In this document: positions 7,450 to 16,800 of the stretch, piece after piece
How the letters are laid out: each line of letters opens with the position of its first letter
Numbering within the stretch: position 1 is the first letter of the stretch
Origin: DASQWC01 sp035640475
GTDB lineage: Bacteria; Actinomycetota; JAICYB01
Length of the DNA: 37,485 nt
Assembly: GCA_035640475.1 (NCBI GenBank)
Contig: DASQWC010000089.1
Location: forward strand, 1 to 37,485
Reading direction: 5' to 3'
Position numbers and translations under genes: made by a program
The notes under the pieces: model-generated
What the model was told of the DNA's origin: nothing
The model's input: the letters and a program-made list of their open reading frames with translations, nothing else
Database searches by the model: none

Positions 7450-9573
7450 ATGGAGTCAAGCTTCCGGTTGTTCCGCTTTCGCGGCATAGACGTCGGCGCG
7501 AACTGGTCGTGGCTTCTCGTCTTCGCCTTGCTCGTGTTCCAGCTCTGGCAGAGCTTTCCGCGCACCTACCCGGAGGTTTCCAGCTCGGCCGCGTTTGCGA
7601 TGGCGGTCGTCGCAATCGTCGTCTTCTTCATTTCCTTGCTCCTGCATGAGCTCGGACACGCCGTCCAAGCCCTCAAAGAAGGCATGGAGATCGACGGCAT
7701 CACACTGTGGTTCTTCGGCGGCGTCGCGCGGTTCAAGGGCATGTTCCCGTCCGCGGGAGCCGAGTTCCGCATCGCGATCGCCGGTCCCGTCGTCACCGCC
7801 GTCCTGGTCGGCGTTTTCGCCGGGATCACGGCAGGTCTGAATGCGCTCGATGTGCCGGGACACGTCGTCGGCGTCTCCGACTACCTCGCGCGCATCAACG
7901 GCATCTTGCTCGCGTTCAACTTGGTTCCGGCGCTGCCGCTGGACGGCGGGCGCGTGCTCCGCTCCTACCTCTGGTACCGGCAGCAGAGCTTTACGGCCGC
8001 CACCGTTTCCGCGGCGCGCGCCGGCCGCGCGTTCGGCGGCGTGCTCATCGGTATCGGGTTGCTCGGGCTCTTCACGGGCGTCGGGCAGGGTGGGTTGTTC
8101 ATCGCCTTCCTCGGGTGGTTTCTCCTCCAGGCCGCCCGGGCCGAGGTGTCGTTCGCCGAGTTCCGTCAGGCCGTCGGCGGGATGCGCGTCCGCAACCTGA
8201 TGACGCCCGACCCCGAGACGGTCGGACCGCGCAGGTCGATCAAAGCGTTCATCACAAACGTCGCGCATGCACGCGGCCACTCGACGTACCCGGTCGTCGA
8301 GCGCGGGCGCCTCGTCGGTCTGGTCTCTCTGCGATTGGCCGCGCGGGTGCCCGAGGCCGACCGCACAACGAAGACGGTCGGCTCGGTCATGCTTCCTGCC
8401 GGCGACGTACCCACCGTCGGACCGGACGACGACGTCACGGATGCCGTCGCGAAGCTGCAGGAAGGTCTGGGACGAGCCATCGTCCTGGACGGCGGACGCG
8501 TCGCCGGCATCCTGTCGCGATCGGACATCGCTCGCGCGATCGAGATCGGCAGGATCCGCGGCCCGGCGGACGCGGAGGTCCCCGCGCGACGGACGCCGCT
8601 CGTCGTTTGGGTCGTGATCATTGCGATGATCGCCGTTGTTGCCGGCTACCTGTACACGCCGCCGTTCGCGGTCGTCGCCCCGGGACAGTCCTTCGACGTC
8701 GCGCCCGACATCTCGATCACCGGGACGGCCAACGGTAAGGTCAACGGCCGGTACCTGCTGACGTCGGTGTCGGTGTCGCAGCCCAACGGGCTCGGCCTCG
8801 CGTATGCGATCCTTCGCTCGCGTCAGCTCGTGTCGCTGGAAGCGCTCGTGCCGCGAGGAACCGACACGGATCGCTTCTTCCGGGAGCAACGCACGCTCTT
8901 CACGGAAACGCAGCAAGTGGCAGCTGCGGCGGCGGCCCGCGCCGCCGGCCTGCGCGTCGACCTGAAGGGGACCGGCGCGCGAATCACCGGAGTCCTTCCG
9001 GGCTCTCCGGCGTCCGATGCCGGACTGCGAGAGGGCGACGTCATCACGACCATCGACGGCAACCCGGTCCGGCTGGCCGAGAACGTCAGCCGCGTCATTC
9101 GGTCCCGTCCTTCGGGCACGCAATTCGCGCTGAACGTCGAGCGCGAAGGACGGTCGCGTCAGGCCGAGGTGCGCAGCCGTGAGGGCATCGTCGAAGGGCA
9201 GCCGGGGATCGGCGTCGTCGTCGACACGCGGGACTTCGATATTGCCCTTCCCTTCGAGGTGAAGTTCGCCGCGCGGGAGATCGGCGGGCCTTCCGCGGGG
9301 ATCACGTACGCACTGGCCGTGTACGACATGCTCGTGGATCGCGATATCGCCGACGGCCGATCGATCGCGAGCACGGGCGAGATCAATCTCGAGGGCCGCG
9401 TCGGTCCGGTCGGCGGCGTGAAGGACAAGGGCATCGCGGCGGAGCGCGCCGGGGCCGACCTCTTCCTCGTCCCCGAGGAGGAGGTCGAGGAGGCGCGGGG
9501 ATCGGGACTCACCGTTCGCGGGATCGCGACCCTGATGGAAGCGATCGAGTTCCTCAGCTCGAGATCTGCGTAG
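7450..9573 (+). CDS. Site-2 protease/CBS/PDZ/Lon-type protease fusion membrane protein
   Basis: One 707-residue frame joins two intramembrane or membrane-linked proteases. Residues 1-235 form an M50 site-2 protease: the zinc motif HELGH at 66-70, several hydrophobic helices, and the second motif NLVPALPLDGGR with Asp165. Two CBS modules follow (about 247-372; VRNLMTP and VGSVMLP). A hydrophobic helix (about 383-402) then leads to a predicted extracytoplasmic part: a YlbL-like stretch, a PDZ domain (about 495-575, with LPGSPASDAGLREGDVITTI) and a Lon-type S16 domain (about 590-707). The Lon dyad is intact: Ser615 in GGPSAG and Lys660 in GGVKDK, spaced as in E. coli Lon relative to the expected motifs. 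AAGGAGAG (7440-7447) precedes the ATG. Actinobacteria usually encode Rip3-like S2P-CBS and YlbL-like PDZ-Lon proteins separately. The substrate is unknown; sequential cleavage of a membrane-anchored regulator is a plausible role. Confidence 0.93.
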   Translation: MESSFRLFRFRGIDVGANWSWLLVFALLVFQLWQSFPRTYPEVSSSAAFAMAVVAIVVFFISLLLHELGHAVQALKEGMEIDGITLWFFGGVARFKGMFPSAGAEFRIAIAGPVVTAVLVGVFAGITAGLNALDVPGHVVGVSDYLARINGILLAFNLVPALPLDGGRVLRSYLWYRQQSFTAATVSAARAGRAFGGVLIGIGLLGLFTGVGQGGLFIAFLGWFLLQAARAEVSFAEFRQAVGGMRVRNLMTPDPETVGPRRSIKAFITNVAHARGHSTYPVVERGRLVGLVSLRLAARVPEADRTTKTVGSVMLPAGDVPTVGPDDDVTDAVAKLQEGLGRAIVLDGGRVAGILSRSDIARAIEIGRIRGPADAEVPARRTPLVVWVVIIAMIAVVAGYLYTPPFAVVAPGQSFDVAPDISITGTANGKVNGRYLLTSVSVSQPNGLGLAYAILRSRQLVSLEALVPRGTDTDRFFREQRTLFTETQQVAAAAAARAAGLRVDLKGTGARITGVLPGSPASDAGLREGDVITTIDGNPVRLAENVSRVIRSRPSGTQFALNVEREGRSRQAEVRSREGIVEGQPGIGVVVDTRDFDIALPFEVKFAAREIGGPSAGITYALAVYDMLVDRDIADGRSIASTGEINLEGRVGPVGGVKDKGIAAERAGADLFLVPEEEVEEARGSGLTVRGIATLMEAIEFLSSRSA

Positions 9574-9579
9574 GGGCTG

Positions 9580-10734
9580 CTAGGGCTTGTCGGCCCCCAC
9601 GACCCACATCGCGTAGTACTGCGAGCCGCCTCCGTAGGCGTGTCCCAGAGCGAGGCGCGCGCCGTCGATCTGGTGCTCACCGGCCTGGCCGCGCACCTGC
9701 ATCGCCGCTTCGGCAAAGCGCAGCATGCCGGATGCGCCGATCGGGTTCGAGCACATGACACCGCCCGATGGATTGATCGGCATGTCCCCGTCCATGGCCG
9801 TTGCGCCGGTGTCGGTCATCTTCCAGCCCTCGCCGAGCGGCGCGAAGTGCAGGTTCTCCATCCACATCGCCTCGAACCATGAGAACGGCACGTAGATCTC
9901 GGCGGCGTCGAGGTCTCTGCGCGGATCGGTGATGCCCGCCTGCTTGTACACATCGCGCGCGCACTCTTGTCCGGCGACCGGGTTCACCTCGTCGCGTCCA
10001 GCGAACATCGTCGGCTCGGAGCGCATTGCCGTCCCGTGCACCCACGCCGGCGGCGTCGGGGCTGTGGCGGCCGATTCGCTCGCGAGAACCAATGCGCAGG
10101 CGCCGTCCGACGAGGGACACGTCTCGAGATAGCGGATCGGGTCCCAGAGCATCAACGAGTCGCGCACCTCTTCGTAGCTGATGTTCGGCAGGTGCAGGTG
10201 CGCGTACGGGTTCTTCACCCCGTTGAGCCGGTCCTTCACGGCGACCTTGATGCCGATGTCGTCCGGAGCCTTCGAGCGGCGGATGTACTCGCGGATATGC
10301 GGCGCGAAGTAGCCACCGGCTCCCGCGACGAGCGGCGGCGAGAACGGGATCTTCATGGCGAGCGCCCACATCGCGTCGGACTCCGATTGCTTCTCGTAGG
10401 CGACTGTGAGCACGCGGTCGTGGATTCCGCCTTGGACAAGGCTGGCGGCCACGAGTGCCGTCGATCCGCCGACGCTTCCCGCCGTGTGCACGCGGATCAT
10501 CGGCTTTCCGACGGCTCCGAGCGCGTCGGCGAGGAAGATCTCGGGCATCATCACGCCCTCGAAGGTGTCGGGCGCCTTACCGAGCACGACGGCGTCGATG
10601 TCGCGCCAGGTCAGGCCGGCGTCGTCCAGAGCGCGCTTGGCCGCTTCTCTGACGAGGTCGATCTGCGAGCAATCTTCGCGCTTGGTGTCGTGCTTGGTCT
10701 GTCCGATCCCGACGACGGCGCACGGGTTGCCCAT
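9580..10734 (-). CDS. Thiolase-like lipid-transfer protein (Ltp3-like), Cys replaced
   Basis: This 384-residue protein has the thiolase fold of the SCP-x/Ltp branch (opening CAVVGIGQTKHDTKRE, ending GHAYGGGSQYYAMWVVG). The usual nucleophile Cys is absent: the region reads VHTAGSVGGSTAL, where Ser aligns with the Cys of CSTGSTAL. Such proteins are not classical thiolases; Ltp2 works as a retro-aldolase in steroid side-chain removal. The ATG at 10734 is preceded by GGAGGC (10741-10746) and lies 2 bp after the stop of the neighbouring thiolase-like gene. It ends convergently 6 bp from the site-2 protease fusion. Order and sizes resemble the mycobacterial Rv3521-ltp4-ltp3 cluster as I remember it. 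Function as half of an aldolase pair is inferred. Confidence 0.88.
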   Translation of the reverse strand: MGNPCAVVGIGQTKHDTKREDCSQIDLVREAAKRALDDAGLTWRDIDAVVLGKAPDTFEGVMMPEIFLADALGAVGKPMIRVHTAGSVGGSTALVAASLVQGGIHDRVLTVAYEKQSESDAMWALAMKIPFSPPLVAGAGGYFAPHIREYIRRSKAPDDIGIKVAVKDRLNGVKNPYAHLHLPNISYEEVRDSLMLWDPIRYLETCPSSDGACALVLASESAATAPTPPAWVHGTAMRSEPTMFAGRDEVNPVAGQECARDVYKQAGITDPRRDLDAAEIYVPFSWFEAMWMENLHFAPLGEGWKMTDTGATAMDGDMPINPSGGVMCSNPIGASGMLRFAEAAMQVRGQAGEHQIDGARLALGHAYGGGSQYYAMWVVGADKP

Positions 10735-10736
10735 GG

Positions 10737-11738
10737 CTAGGCCTCCAGCACCGCGACGAGGTTCTGCTGCAAGCACGGGCCAGATGTGGCATGCGCGACG
10801 GCCCGGTCGGCCTCCTTGCGGTGAATCGATTGCGCGGCGGCGACGAATCGCTCGAGCCCGGCCACCATCACCGGATTGCCGGCCAGCGCACCGCCCGACG
10901 GGTTGATCCTGGTTTCGCCGTTCAGCGCCAGGGCCTCACGCAGGATCAGCTCCTGGTGCGTGAACGGCGCATGCAACTCGGCGACGTCGACTTTGGCGGC
11001 GCCGACGTTCGCCTTCTGCGCGGCGAGCGCGGTCGAGGGCGACGTTGTCAGGTCGCGGGCGCCGAGCGAGTGCTGCTCGATGCGATGGTCTATGCCGCGA
11101 ATCCACGCCGGACGAGAGCACACCTTCTCGGCGAGATCGCCGGCGGCGAGCACAACCGCCGCCGCGCCGTCGGCGATCGGGGGGCAGTCGTGGCGTCGCA
11201 GCGGCGACACGATGTACGGCGCGTCGAGGTCGGCCTTCCCGTTGCGCGCCGCGACCTCGGCGAGATCGGCCTCGGTCTTTCCGGTCTTTTCGAGGTAAGC
11301 GCGAGCCTGCAATGCGGCGAGCGAGATCGGGTCCGGCCACAGCGGCGCGAGCACGTACGGGTCGAGCTGCATACAAAGCACGTCCTTGAGATCGCCCATG
11401 GACGACTTGCCTACGGCGTAGACGAGGGCCGAATCGAGGTCCCCGTGCTGCAAGCGGACCCACGCTTCGTACAGTGCCCACGCGCCGTCCATCTCGACGT
11501 GCGATTCGATGATCGGGGGCCAGGCCCCCACCGCGTCGAGCGCGCTCACGAACGAGAACGGCTGTCCGGCGAGGAAGTCGCAGGTCCCGGAGCACGTGAA
11601 GCCGATCTCCTCTTTGGGGATGCCGCAGTCCTCGAGCACCTCGTGGACGACCGGCATGAGGATCTCGACCTCGTTACGCGAGCGTTCCCTACGAACGTGC
11701 TCCGCACGAGCGACCGAGACGATGGCTACGTCACGCAT
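10737..11738 (-). CDS. Thiolase-like lipid-transfer protein (Ltp4-like), Cys absent
   Basis: This 333-residue thiolase-fold protein opens with RDVAIVSVARAEHVRRERSRNEVE and ends with AHATSGPCLQQNLVAVLE. In the nucleophile region (SHVEMDGAWALYEAWV) no Cys is present; a Glu seems to fill that site. It keeps the NPSGGALAGNPVMVAGLERF segment of the C-terminal thiolase half. The ATG at 11738 overlaps the end of the DUF35 gene by 8 bp, and the stop lies 2 bp before the next thiolase-like gene, so translation is coupled. It probably pairs with that protein and with the DUF35 proteins in a hetero-oligomer, as Ltp2 does with the DUF35 domain of ChsH2; this is inference from family knowledge. Confidence 0.87.
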   Translation of the reverse strand: MRDVAIVSVARAEHVRRERSRNEVEILMPVVHEVLEDCGIPKEEIGFTCSGTCDFLAGQPFSFVSALDAVGAWPPIIESHVEMDGAWALYEAWVRLQHGDLDSALVYAVGKSSMGDLKDVLCMQLDPYVLAPLWPDPISLAALQARAYLEKTGKTEADLAEVAARNGKADLDAPYIVSPLRRHDCPPIADGAAAVVLAAGDLAEKVCSRPAWIRGIDHRIEQHSLGARDLTTSPSTALAAQKANVGAAKVDVAELHAPFTHQELILREALALNGETRINPSGGALAGNPVMVAGLERFVAAAQSIHRKEADRAVAHATSGPCLQQNLVAVLEA

Positions 11739-12192
11739 CTTTGATCGGCCTGAAGTGAGCAATCGACTCCGTTGTCGGGCCCCATTCCGACTTGTCTTTC
11801 CACACGGCTTCGACGCGCATGCCGATGTGGATCTGATCGTAGGGAACCTCCTGGATGAGGTGATAGAAGCCGATGTCGGCGCCGTCCAGCTTGATCGTTG
11901 CCGACACGTACGGGCACTCGACGGCCTGGCCGGCAAACGGGATGTTCACGATGCAGAAGGCCGTGATCGTTCCGGTCTGTGCGAGCTCGACTTCCTCTTC
12001 GGTTGCGACGCCGCACGTCGGACAGGATCCGCGCGGCGGGACGTACACCTTCTTGCACTTCGGACAGCGCTGGCCGACGTACTGCCCTTGCTCGATCTTG
12101 CGCAGGAACTTCGTGGCGGCTTCGCCGGGCGTGTAGTCGTATTCGAGCCGGATCGGCGTCACGATCATCGGTTGCTGCTGCTCTTCGGTCAT
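11731..12192 (-). CDS. Zn-ribbon/OB-fold DUF35 protein
   Basis: This 153-residue protein has the DUF35 layout: an N-terminal helix (GEAATKFLRKIEQGQYVG), a rubredoxin-like zinc ribbon with two Cys pairs (RCPKCKKVYVPPRGSCPTCG, about residues 43-62), and an OB fold (AFCIVNIPFAGQAVECPYVSATIKL). DUF35 proteins bind acyl-CoA and form complexes with thiolase-like aldolases. It overlaps the upstream OB-fold gene by 4 bp (ATGA, 12189-12192) and the downstream Ltp4-like gene by 8 bp. Together the two DUF35 genes total about 300 residues, close to the single double-length protein I recall for Rv3521; they may represent a split of that protein. Confidence 0.9.
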   Translation of the reverse strand: MTEEQQQPMIVTPIRLEYDYTPGEAATKFLRKIEQGQYVGQRCPKCKKVYVPPRGSCPTCGVATEEEVELAQTGTITAFCIVNIPFAGQAVECPYVSATIKLDGADIGFYHLIQEVPYDQIHIGMRVEAVWKDKSEWGPTTESIAHFRPIKDA

Positions 12193-12626
12193 GACGGCTC
12201 GAAGCACGCGAGGTCGAGAATTGAGCCTTGCGGCTCGGGGGCCCAGCGCGCCCTCACGCGCATGCCCGTCGACATCTTCGACTCGTCACCGGCATCGACT
12301 GCGTGGAGCATCGAGGTATCGGCGCCGTCGATCTTGACGAGCGCCCAGGCGAACGGACGCTGCAACGGATGGTTGTGCCGCGGCGACATGACCCAAGCCC
12401 ACGTCGTCACGACTCCTGTATCGGCAAGATCGACGAGCTCGGCCACATCCTCACCCGTGTCGGGATCGTGCGGCGCCGGCGGGACGATCACCCTTCCGTC
12501 CGCCGTGCGTGCGCCGACGATCTTTCGCTCGCGCAATCCTTGGAAGAAGCGAGCCAGTGTCGGGCCGAGACTGCGCGTGTAGCCGTACTCCAGAACGTGG
12601 ACGGCCGAAAGCGGTTTAGATGCCAA
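12189..12626 (-). CDS. OB-fold DUF35-like protein without zinc ribbon
   Basis: This 145-residue protein resembles the neighbouring DUF35 protein in order (helix YTRSLGPTLARFFQGLRERKIVGARTADG, then strands TGVVTTWAWVMSPRHNHPLQRPFAWALVKIDGADTSMLHAV). The zinc-ribbon Cys pairs are gone: only one Cys remains, near the C-terminus, and the segment reads ARTADGRVIVPPAPHDPDTG. That suggests a structural or acyl-binding partner. It overlaps the acyl-CoA dehydrogenase end by 11 bp and the next DUF35 start by 4 bp, inside a five-gene operon (13737 to 9580). Confidence 0.85.
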   Translation of the reverse strand: MASKPLSAVHVLEYGYTRSLGPTLARFFQGLRERKIVGARTADGRVIVPPAPHDPDTGEDVAELVDLADTGVVTTWAWVMSPRHNHPLQRPFAWALVKIDGADTSMLHAVDAGDESKMSTGMRVRARWAPEPQGSILDLACFEPS

Positions 12627-13737
12627 GCTTCGTTGCGATCAGCTCGCGGTGGTAGGTCGGATCGCCGAGCAACAGCTCGGACGACTTCGCCCGCCGGTAG
12701 TAGAGGTGGCAATCGTGCTCGTAGGTGAAGCCGATGCCGCCGTGGATCTGGATGTTCTCTCGCGAGTTCGCGAAGTACGCCTCCGTGCAGTACGCCTTCG
12801 CGAGACTCGACGCGACGGTGAGCTCCTCGTTGTCGTCGGCCGCCGCCCACGCCGCGTAATACGCGGCCGACTTGGCAGATTCGAGTCGCAGCAGCATATC
12901 GGCGCACTTGTGCTTGATCGCTTGGAAGGAACCGATGGGGCGTCCGAACTGATACCGGTCCTTCGCGTACTGGACGGCCATGTCCATCGTCCTCTCCGAG
13001 CCCCCGACGCATTCGGCCGCCAGACACACCGCGGCCTGCTCGAGCGTCTTTCTCAATGCAGGCCAGCCGGCTCCCGGTTGACCGAGCGGCGTCGCCGTCA
13101 CGCGGTCGAACACGATCTCGGCCTGCTTGCGGGTCATGTCGAGCGTGTCCAGAGGCGTTCGCGTCAGGCCGACGGCGTCGCCGGGCACGGTGAAGAACGA
13201 GATGCCGTCCGTGCCTTTCGTTCCCGTCTGACGGGCGACGACGACGAGGAGATCCGCGGTGTGGCCGTCGATGACGTAGGTCTTGGTGCCCGACAGCATC
13301 AGGCCGTCGGCCTCGAGCGTGACGCCGTCGGCGTCCCACCGGCCGTCGGCTTCTGTGAGCGCCAGTGCGGCGTGGAGCTCGCCGGCCGCAATCGGCGGGA
13401 GGAGCGCCTTCCGTTCGTCGGGCGTGCCCGCGTTGCGGATCGCGTTGGCTGCGAGGCAGATCGACGAGTAGAACGGCGCGCATAGGAGCGACCGTCCCAT
13501 CTCCTCGAGAACGATCGTCAGCTCGGCGAACCCGAAGCCTTGGCCCCCTTCTTCTTCCGGGATGTGGATGCCGGTGAGGCCGAGCTCGGTCGAGAGCTGC
13601 TTCCAGACGTCTGGATCGAAGCCCTCCGTTGTGTCCATGAGGCGGCGCACCTCCGTCGACCCAGAGCGCTCGTCGCAGAACCTGCGAACGGTCGCGCGAA
13701 GGGCGTCCTGCTCTTCGGTGAAGGCGAAGTCGGGCAT
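12616..13737 (-). CDS. Acyl-CoA dehydrogenase (FadE type)
   Basis: This 373-residue flavoprotein family member should form a double bond between C-alpha and C-beta of an acyl-CoA. The three-part fold is visible: N-terminal helices (FAFTEEQDALRATVRRFCDE), the middle sheet (LEADGLMLSGTKTYVIDGHTADLLVV), and the C-terminal helical bundle (AVQYAKDRYQFGRPIGSFQAIKHK, ENIQIHGGIGFTYEHDCHLYYRRA). The usual FAD-binding phrase FSEPGAGSD is replaced by ALTEADGRWD, which is seen in subunits of heterotetrameric steroid acyl-CoA dehydrogenases and may mean it needs a partner. It heads the operon that continues into two DUF35 and two Ltp-like genes. The upstream 145 bp presumably holds its promoter. Confidence 0.92.
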   Translation of the reverse strand: MPDFAFTEEQDALRATVRRFCDERSGSTEVRRLMDTTEGFDPDVWKQLSTELGLTGIHIPEEEGGQGFGFAELTIVLEEMGRSLLCAPFYSSICLAANAIRNAGTPDERKALLPPIAAGELHAALALTEADGRWDADGVTLEADGLMLSGTKTYVIDGHTADLLVVVARQTGTKGTDGISFFTVPGDAVGLTRTPLDTLDMTRKQAEIVFDRVTATPLGQPGAGWPALRKTLEQAAVCLAAECVGGSERTMDMAVQYAKDRYQFGRPIGSFQAIKHKCADMLLRLESAKSAAYYAAWAAADDNEELTVASSLAKAYCTEAYFANSRENIQIHGGIGFTYEHDCHLYYRRAKSSELLLGDPTYHRELIATKLGI

Positions 13738-13882
13738 GGGCGGCGCACAGTATTACAAACCCGGTCACAAGGGGCGCCTTCGGCGCATCCTGAAATACGT
13801 ACCGTCAGATTCGGAGTGAGCGAGATTTCGGAATGGACGTCACGCGCGAGCAAGTGCTCGCGATGGCGAAGCCCGCGTCGCG
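13738..13882. other. Intergenic region before the acyl-CoA dehydrogenase operon
   Basis: These 145 bp separate the subtilase end from the acyl-CoA dehydrogenase start, both on the minus strand. I see a 5-bp hairpin with a 3-nt loop (GCGCC/GGCGC, 13774-13786), a possible minus-strand -10 (TAATAC) about 16 nt before the ATG at 13737, and ACCGTCAGAT at 13801-13810, which repeats ten bases of the palindrome at 25962-25984. No clear gene lies here. Confidence 0.45.
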
Positions 13883-16800
13883 TTAGCCGCCGACGGCGAA
13901 GCCGAAGCGGTCGCCGGCCTGGGGCGAGTCGGGCACTCCGGCCGTCCCTTGCGTGATCAGCACGCCGCTCGGTGTCGCCGACTGCGCCTGCTTGATCACG
14001 AAGGCGCGTCCGGCGGTCTTGGCGGCGCCGATCTGCTCGTTCGGAACGCCCACGACGAGGTCGGGATTGCCGTCCTTGTCGACGTCGAGGATGCGCATGA
14101 CGCTGCCGAAGCGGTCGGCCGTCTCGTTCTCGTCCGGAATGTTCGGGCTGTCCTCGGTGATCGGCGCCGGCACCGTCGGCGACGTCGTCAGCCAATTGCG
14201 CGGCGCAGCCATGTGCACGGCGCCGGCGTCGACGACCGATCCGATGTCCTCGTTGGGCACGCCGATAGCCAGCCACGCCGTCGGTGAGCCGCCGACACGA
14301 CCAACCGCGAGCGCGCCGCCGAAGCCGTCACCGGCTTCGGGAGAGTTGCCCGCGCCGGTCTGCGTGACGCTGCGGATCGCGAGCCCGAGCCCGGCCCAGT
14401 CGCTGAAGACGATGTCGACGCGTCCTGCGCCGCTACCGGCCCCCGGCGCTCCGATCACGAGATCGTCGTAGCCGTCGGGCTCGCCGAGGCCGCCGAAGTC
14501 CGCGGACGCCAGCGCGAGACCGAAGCGCTCGCCGGCCGCGGCGGGATTTCCGGTGATGATCTGGGAGAAGATCGCGAAGTTCGGACGCAGCCCCGACACC
14601 GTTCCGCGCATGAGCGTGACGGTGCCCTGGTCGGCCGCCGAGACGTCCTCGAACGGAGCGCCGACCGCGAGGTCGTCGTTGCCGTCGCCGTCGAAGTCAC
14701 CGGCGGCCATGGTCACGCCGAAGCCGTTGCCGGCAGCGGCCGAATTGTCGATGGTCTCCTGCGTCCACATCACCGAGCCTTGCCCGGTGAGCCCGGTGGC
14801 CCGGCCGCTGAGGATGAAGATCGCGCCCGCGGTCGTGAACGTGCCGACCTTCTCGCCGGGGCTCCCGACCGCGAGGTCGGCGCCGGGGAAGTTGTCGAAA
14901 TCGCCGAAGGTGAGCGCAGACCCGAAGCGGTCGGACGCCTCGACGTCGTCGGGGACGGCCGTGCTGGCCTGCGACCACATCTGAGAGCCGGACGTCTTCA
15001 GGCCCGTCGACGAGCCGAGGAAGAGGTGGACGAGCCCGACGTCCAGCATCGATCCGAAGTCCTCGCTTGGTGTTCCGACGGCGACGTCGTCGTAACTGTC
15101 GTTGTTGACGTCACCCGTCGCGATGACGGAGCCGAACCGGTCGCCGAGCTCGGCTGTGTCGCCCACGTTCGGAGAATCCTGCGTAATCAGGGTGCTGCCG
15201 GACGTCTTCACGCCGGTGGCGGATCCGTACATGATGTGCACGGCGCCGACGTCGGTCAGCTTGCCGAAGTCCTCGGTGGGAACGCCGATGATCACGTCGT
15301 CGAAACCGTCGCCGTTGATATCGGCCTTCGTCTTCGGTGCGGCAACGGCGCGCGCGGCCGTGAAACGGAAGCGGTAGGGAACGGTCATGGTGTCGCCGGT
15401 GAGGAGCTCGGTGACGCCTTTGACTTCCACGAAGTACGGACGACCCGCCGCCAATGCTTGCGTGGGAGTGATCGTGGCGGTCCGGTTGAGCAGGCTGTAC
15501 GAAACCGAGGCCGGGACCGCCGCACCGCTGCGCGCGTCGAACATCTTCACCGTGCTCGTGTTCACCGAGCCCATGTTGAGGTTGCGAGCGAAGACAACGG
15601 CCGGCTTGCCGCCGGTCGCGAAAGCGGTGCCGAAATCGTTCGGCGTCGTCGAGCGCACCCAGAGCTTGGTTCCCGTCGGGTTCGTGACGGTGTTGGCAAG
15701 GAAGGTCGAGCTCACCGAATACGGTGCGGTCTCCTTCGAGGCGAGCTTGTTGAACACACGGAAGAAGTAGGTGCCGGCACTCGGCACGGGCATGTTGAGC
15801 GTCTCGGCCTCCGCGATACCCGTCTCGTCGGCACGACGCTTGAGCACGTAGTCGGGCGAGACACCCTCGATCACGGGGTCGAAGCCGAGCCAGCCCGTCT
15901 CCGCGGGCGGCGTGACGGTGAACTTGATGACGCCGGCCTGGGACGCCTGCACCGAGAACCAGTCGGTATCGAACTCGGGAACCATCGTGGCCTGCACGGG
16001 AGTAGCCGCAACGGCCTTGGCGCGATCGGGAATGTCGTTGGGCTCGTTCGCATCACCTCGCGGAGCGGGAGGCGAGATCGAGGTCCGGCCTTCGAGTGCG
16101 CCGTATGCGTCGATCAGCCCGCGGCCGTATGCGTCGTCGATTCCGTCCGGTCCGCGATCCGCAGCGGAGGAAAGGAGCTTGGACGTGATCTGCGCGGGCG
16201 TCCACGAGGGGTTCTTGGCTTTCATGAGGAGTGCGACGCCCGCCACGATCGGCGACGCGAACGAGGTACCGCTTCCGACGCCGTAGGCCTCGTCGGCGCC
16301 CATCGCCGTCGAGGTGATGTCGGCGCCGGGGGCGGCGATATCCACCCACGGGCCGAAGTTCGTGAACGACGCCGCGTTGCCGGCGAGATCGGTCGCGCCG
16401 ACGGCGATGACTTCCGGAATGGCGGCCGGGTAGGAGGGTGCAGACGATCCTTCATTGCCGCCTGCGGCCACGACGACGACACCGTGCGAGATCGCGTACG
16501 TCACGGCATTCGTGAGCAGCGTGCTCGGGCTGGAGCCGGCGAACGAGAGATTGACGACCTCGGCGCCGTTGTCGACGGCCCACACAATGCCTTGGGCGAT
16601 CTTGTCATCGGTGCCGACGCCGTCTGCGTTGAGGACCTTGACCGGGATGATGCGCGCGTTCCACGCCACACCCGCGACACCGATCGAATTGTTCGTTTCC
16701 GCCGCAGCGACGCCGGCGACCATCGTTCCGTGGCCGTCGTCGTCGGTGGCGTCGGTGTCGTTGTTGACGAAGTCGAAGCCGGCCACGATGCGGTCGTTGA

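Noticed and set aside
7456..9123. A 555-codon minus-strand frame opposite the protease fusion
   Set aside because: Low-complexity charged sequence and no ribosome site; it is a codon-bias shadow.
9580..11738. Reading the two thiolase-like genes as ordinary acetyl-CoA acetyltransferases
   Set aside because: Neither has the nucleophile Cys, and their DUF35 neighbours point to aldolase-type complexes.
13833..13886. A 17-residue plus-strand frame (MDVTREQVLAMAKPASR) in the gap after the subtilase
   Set aside because: No ribosome site, overlaps the subtilase stop, and too short to support; it may be a remnant or chance.
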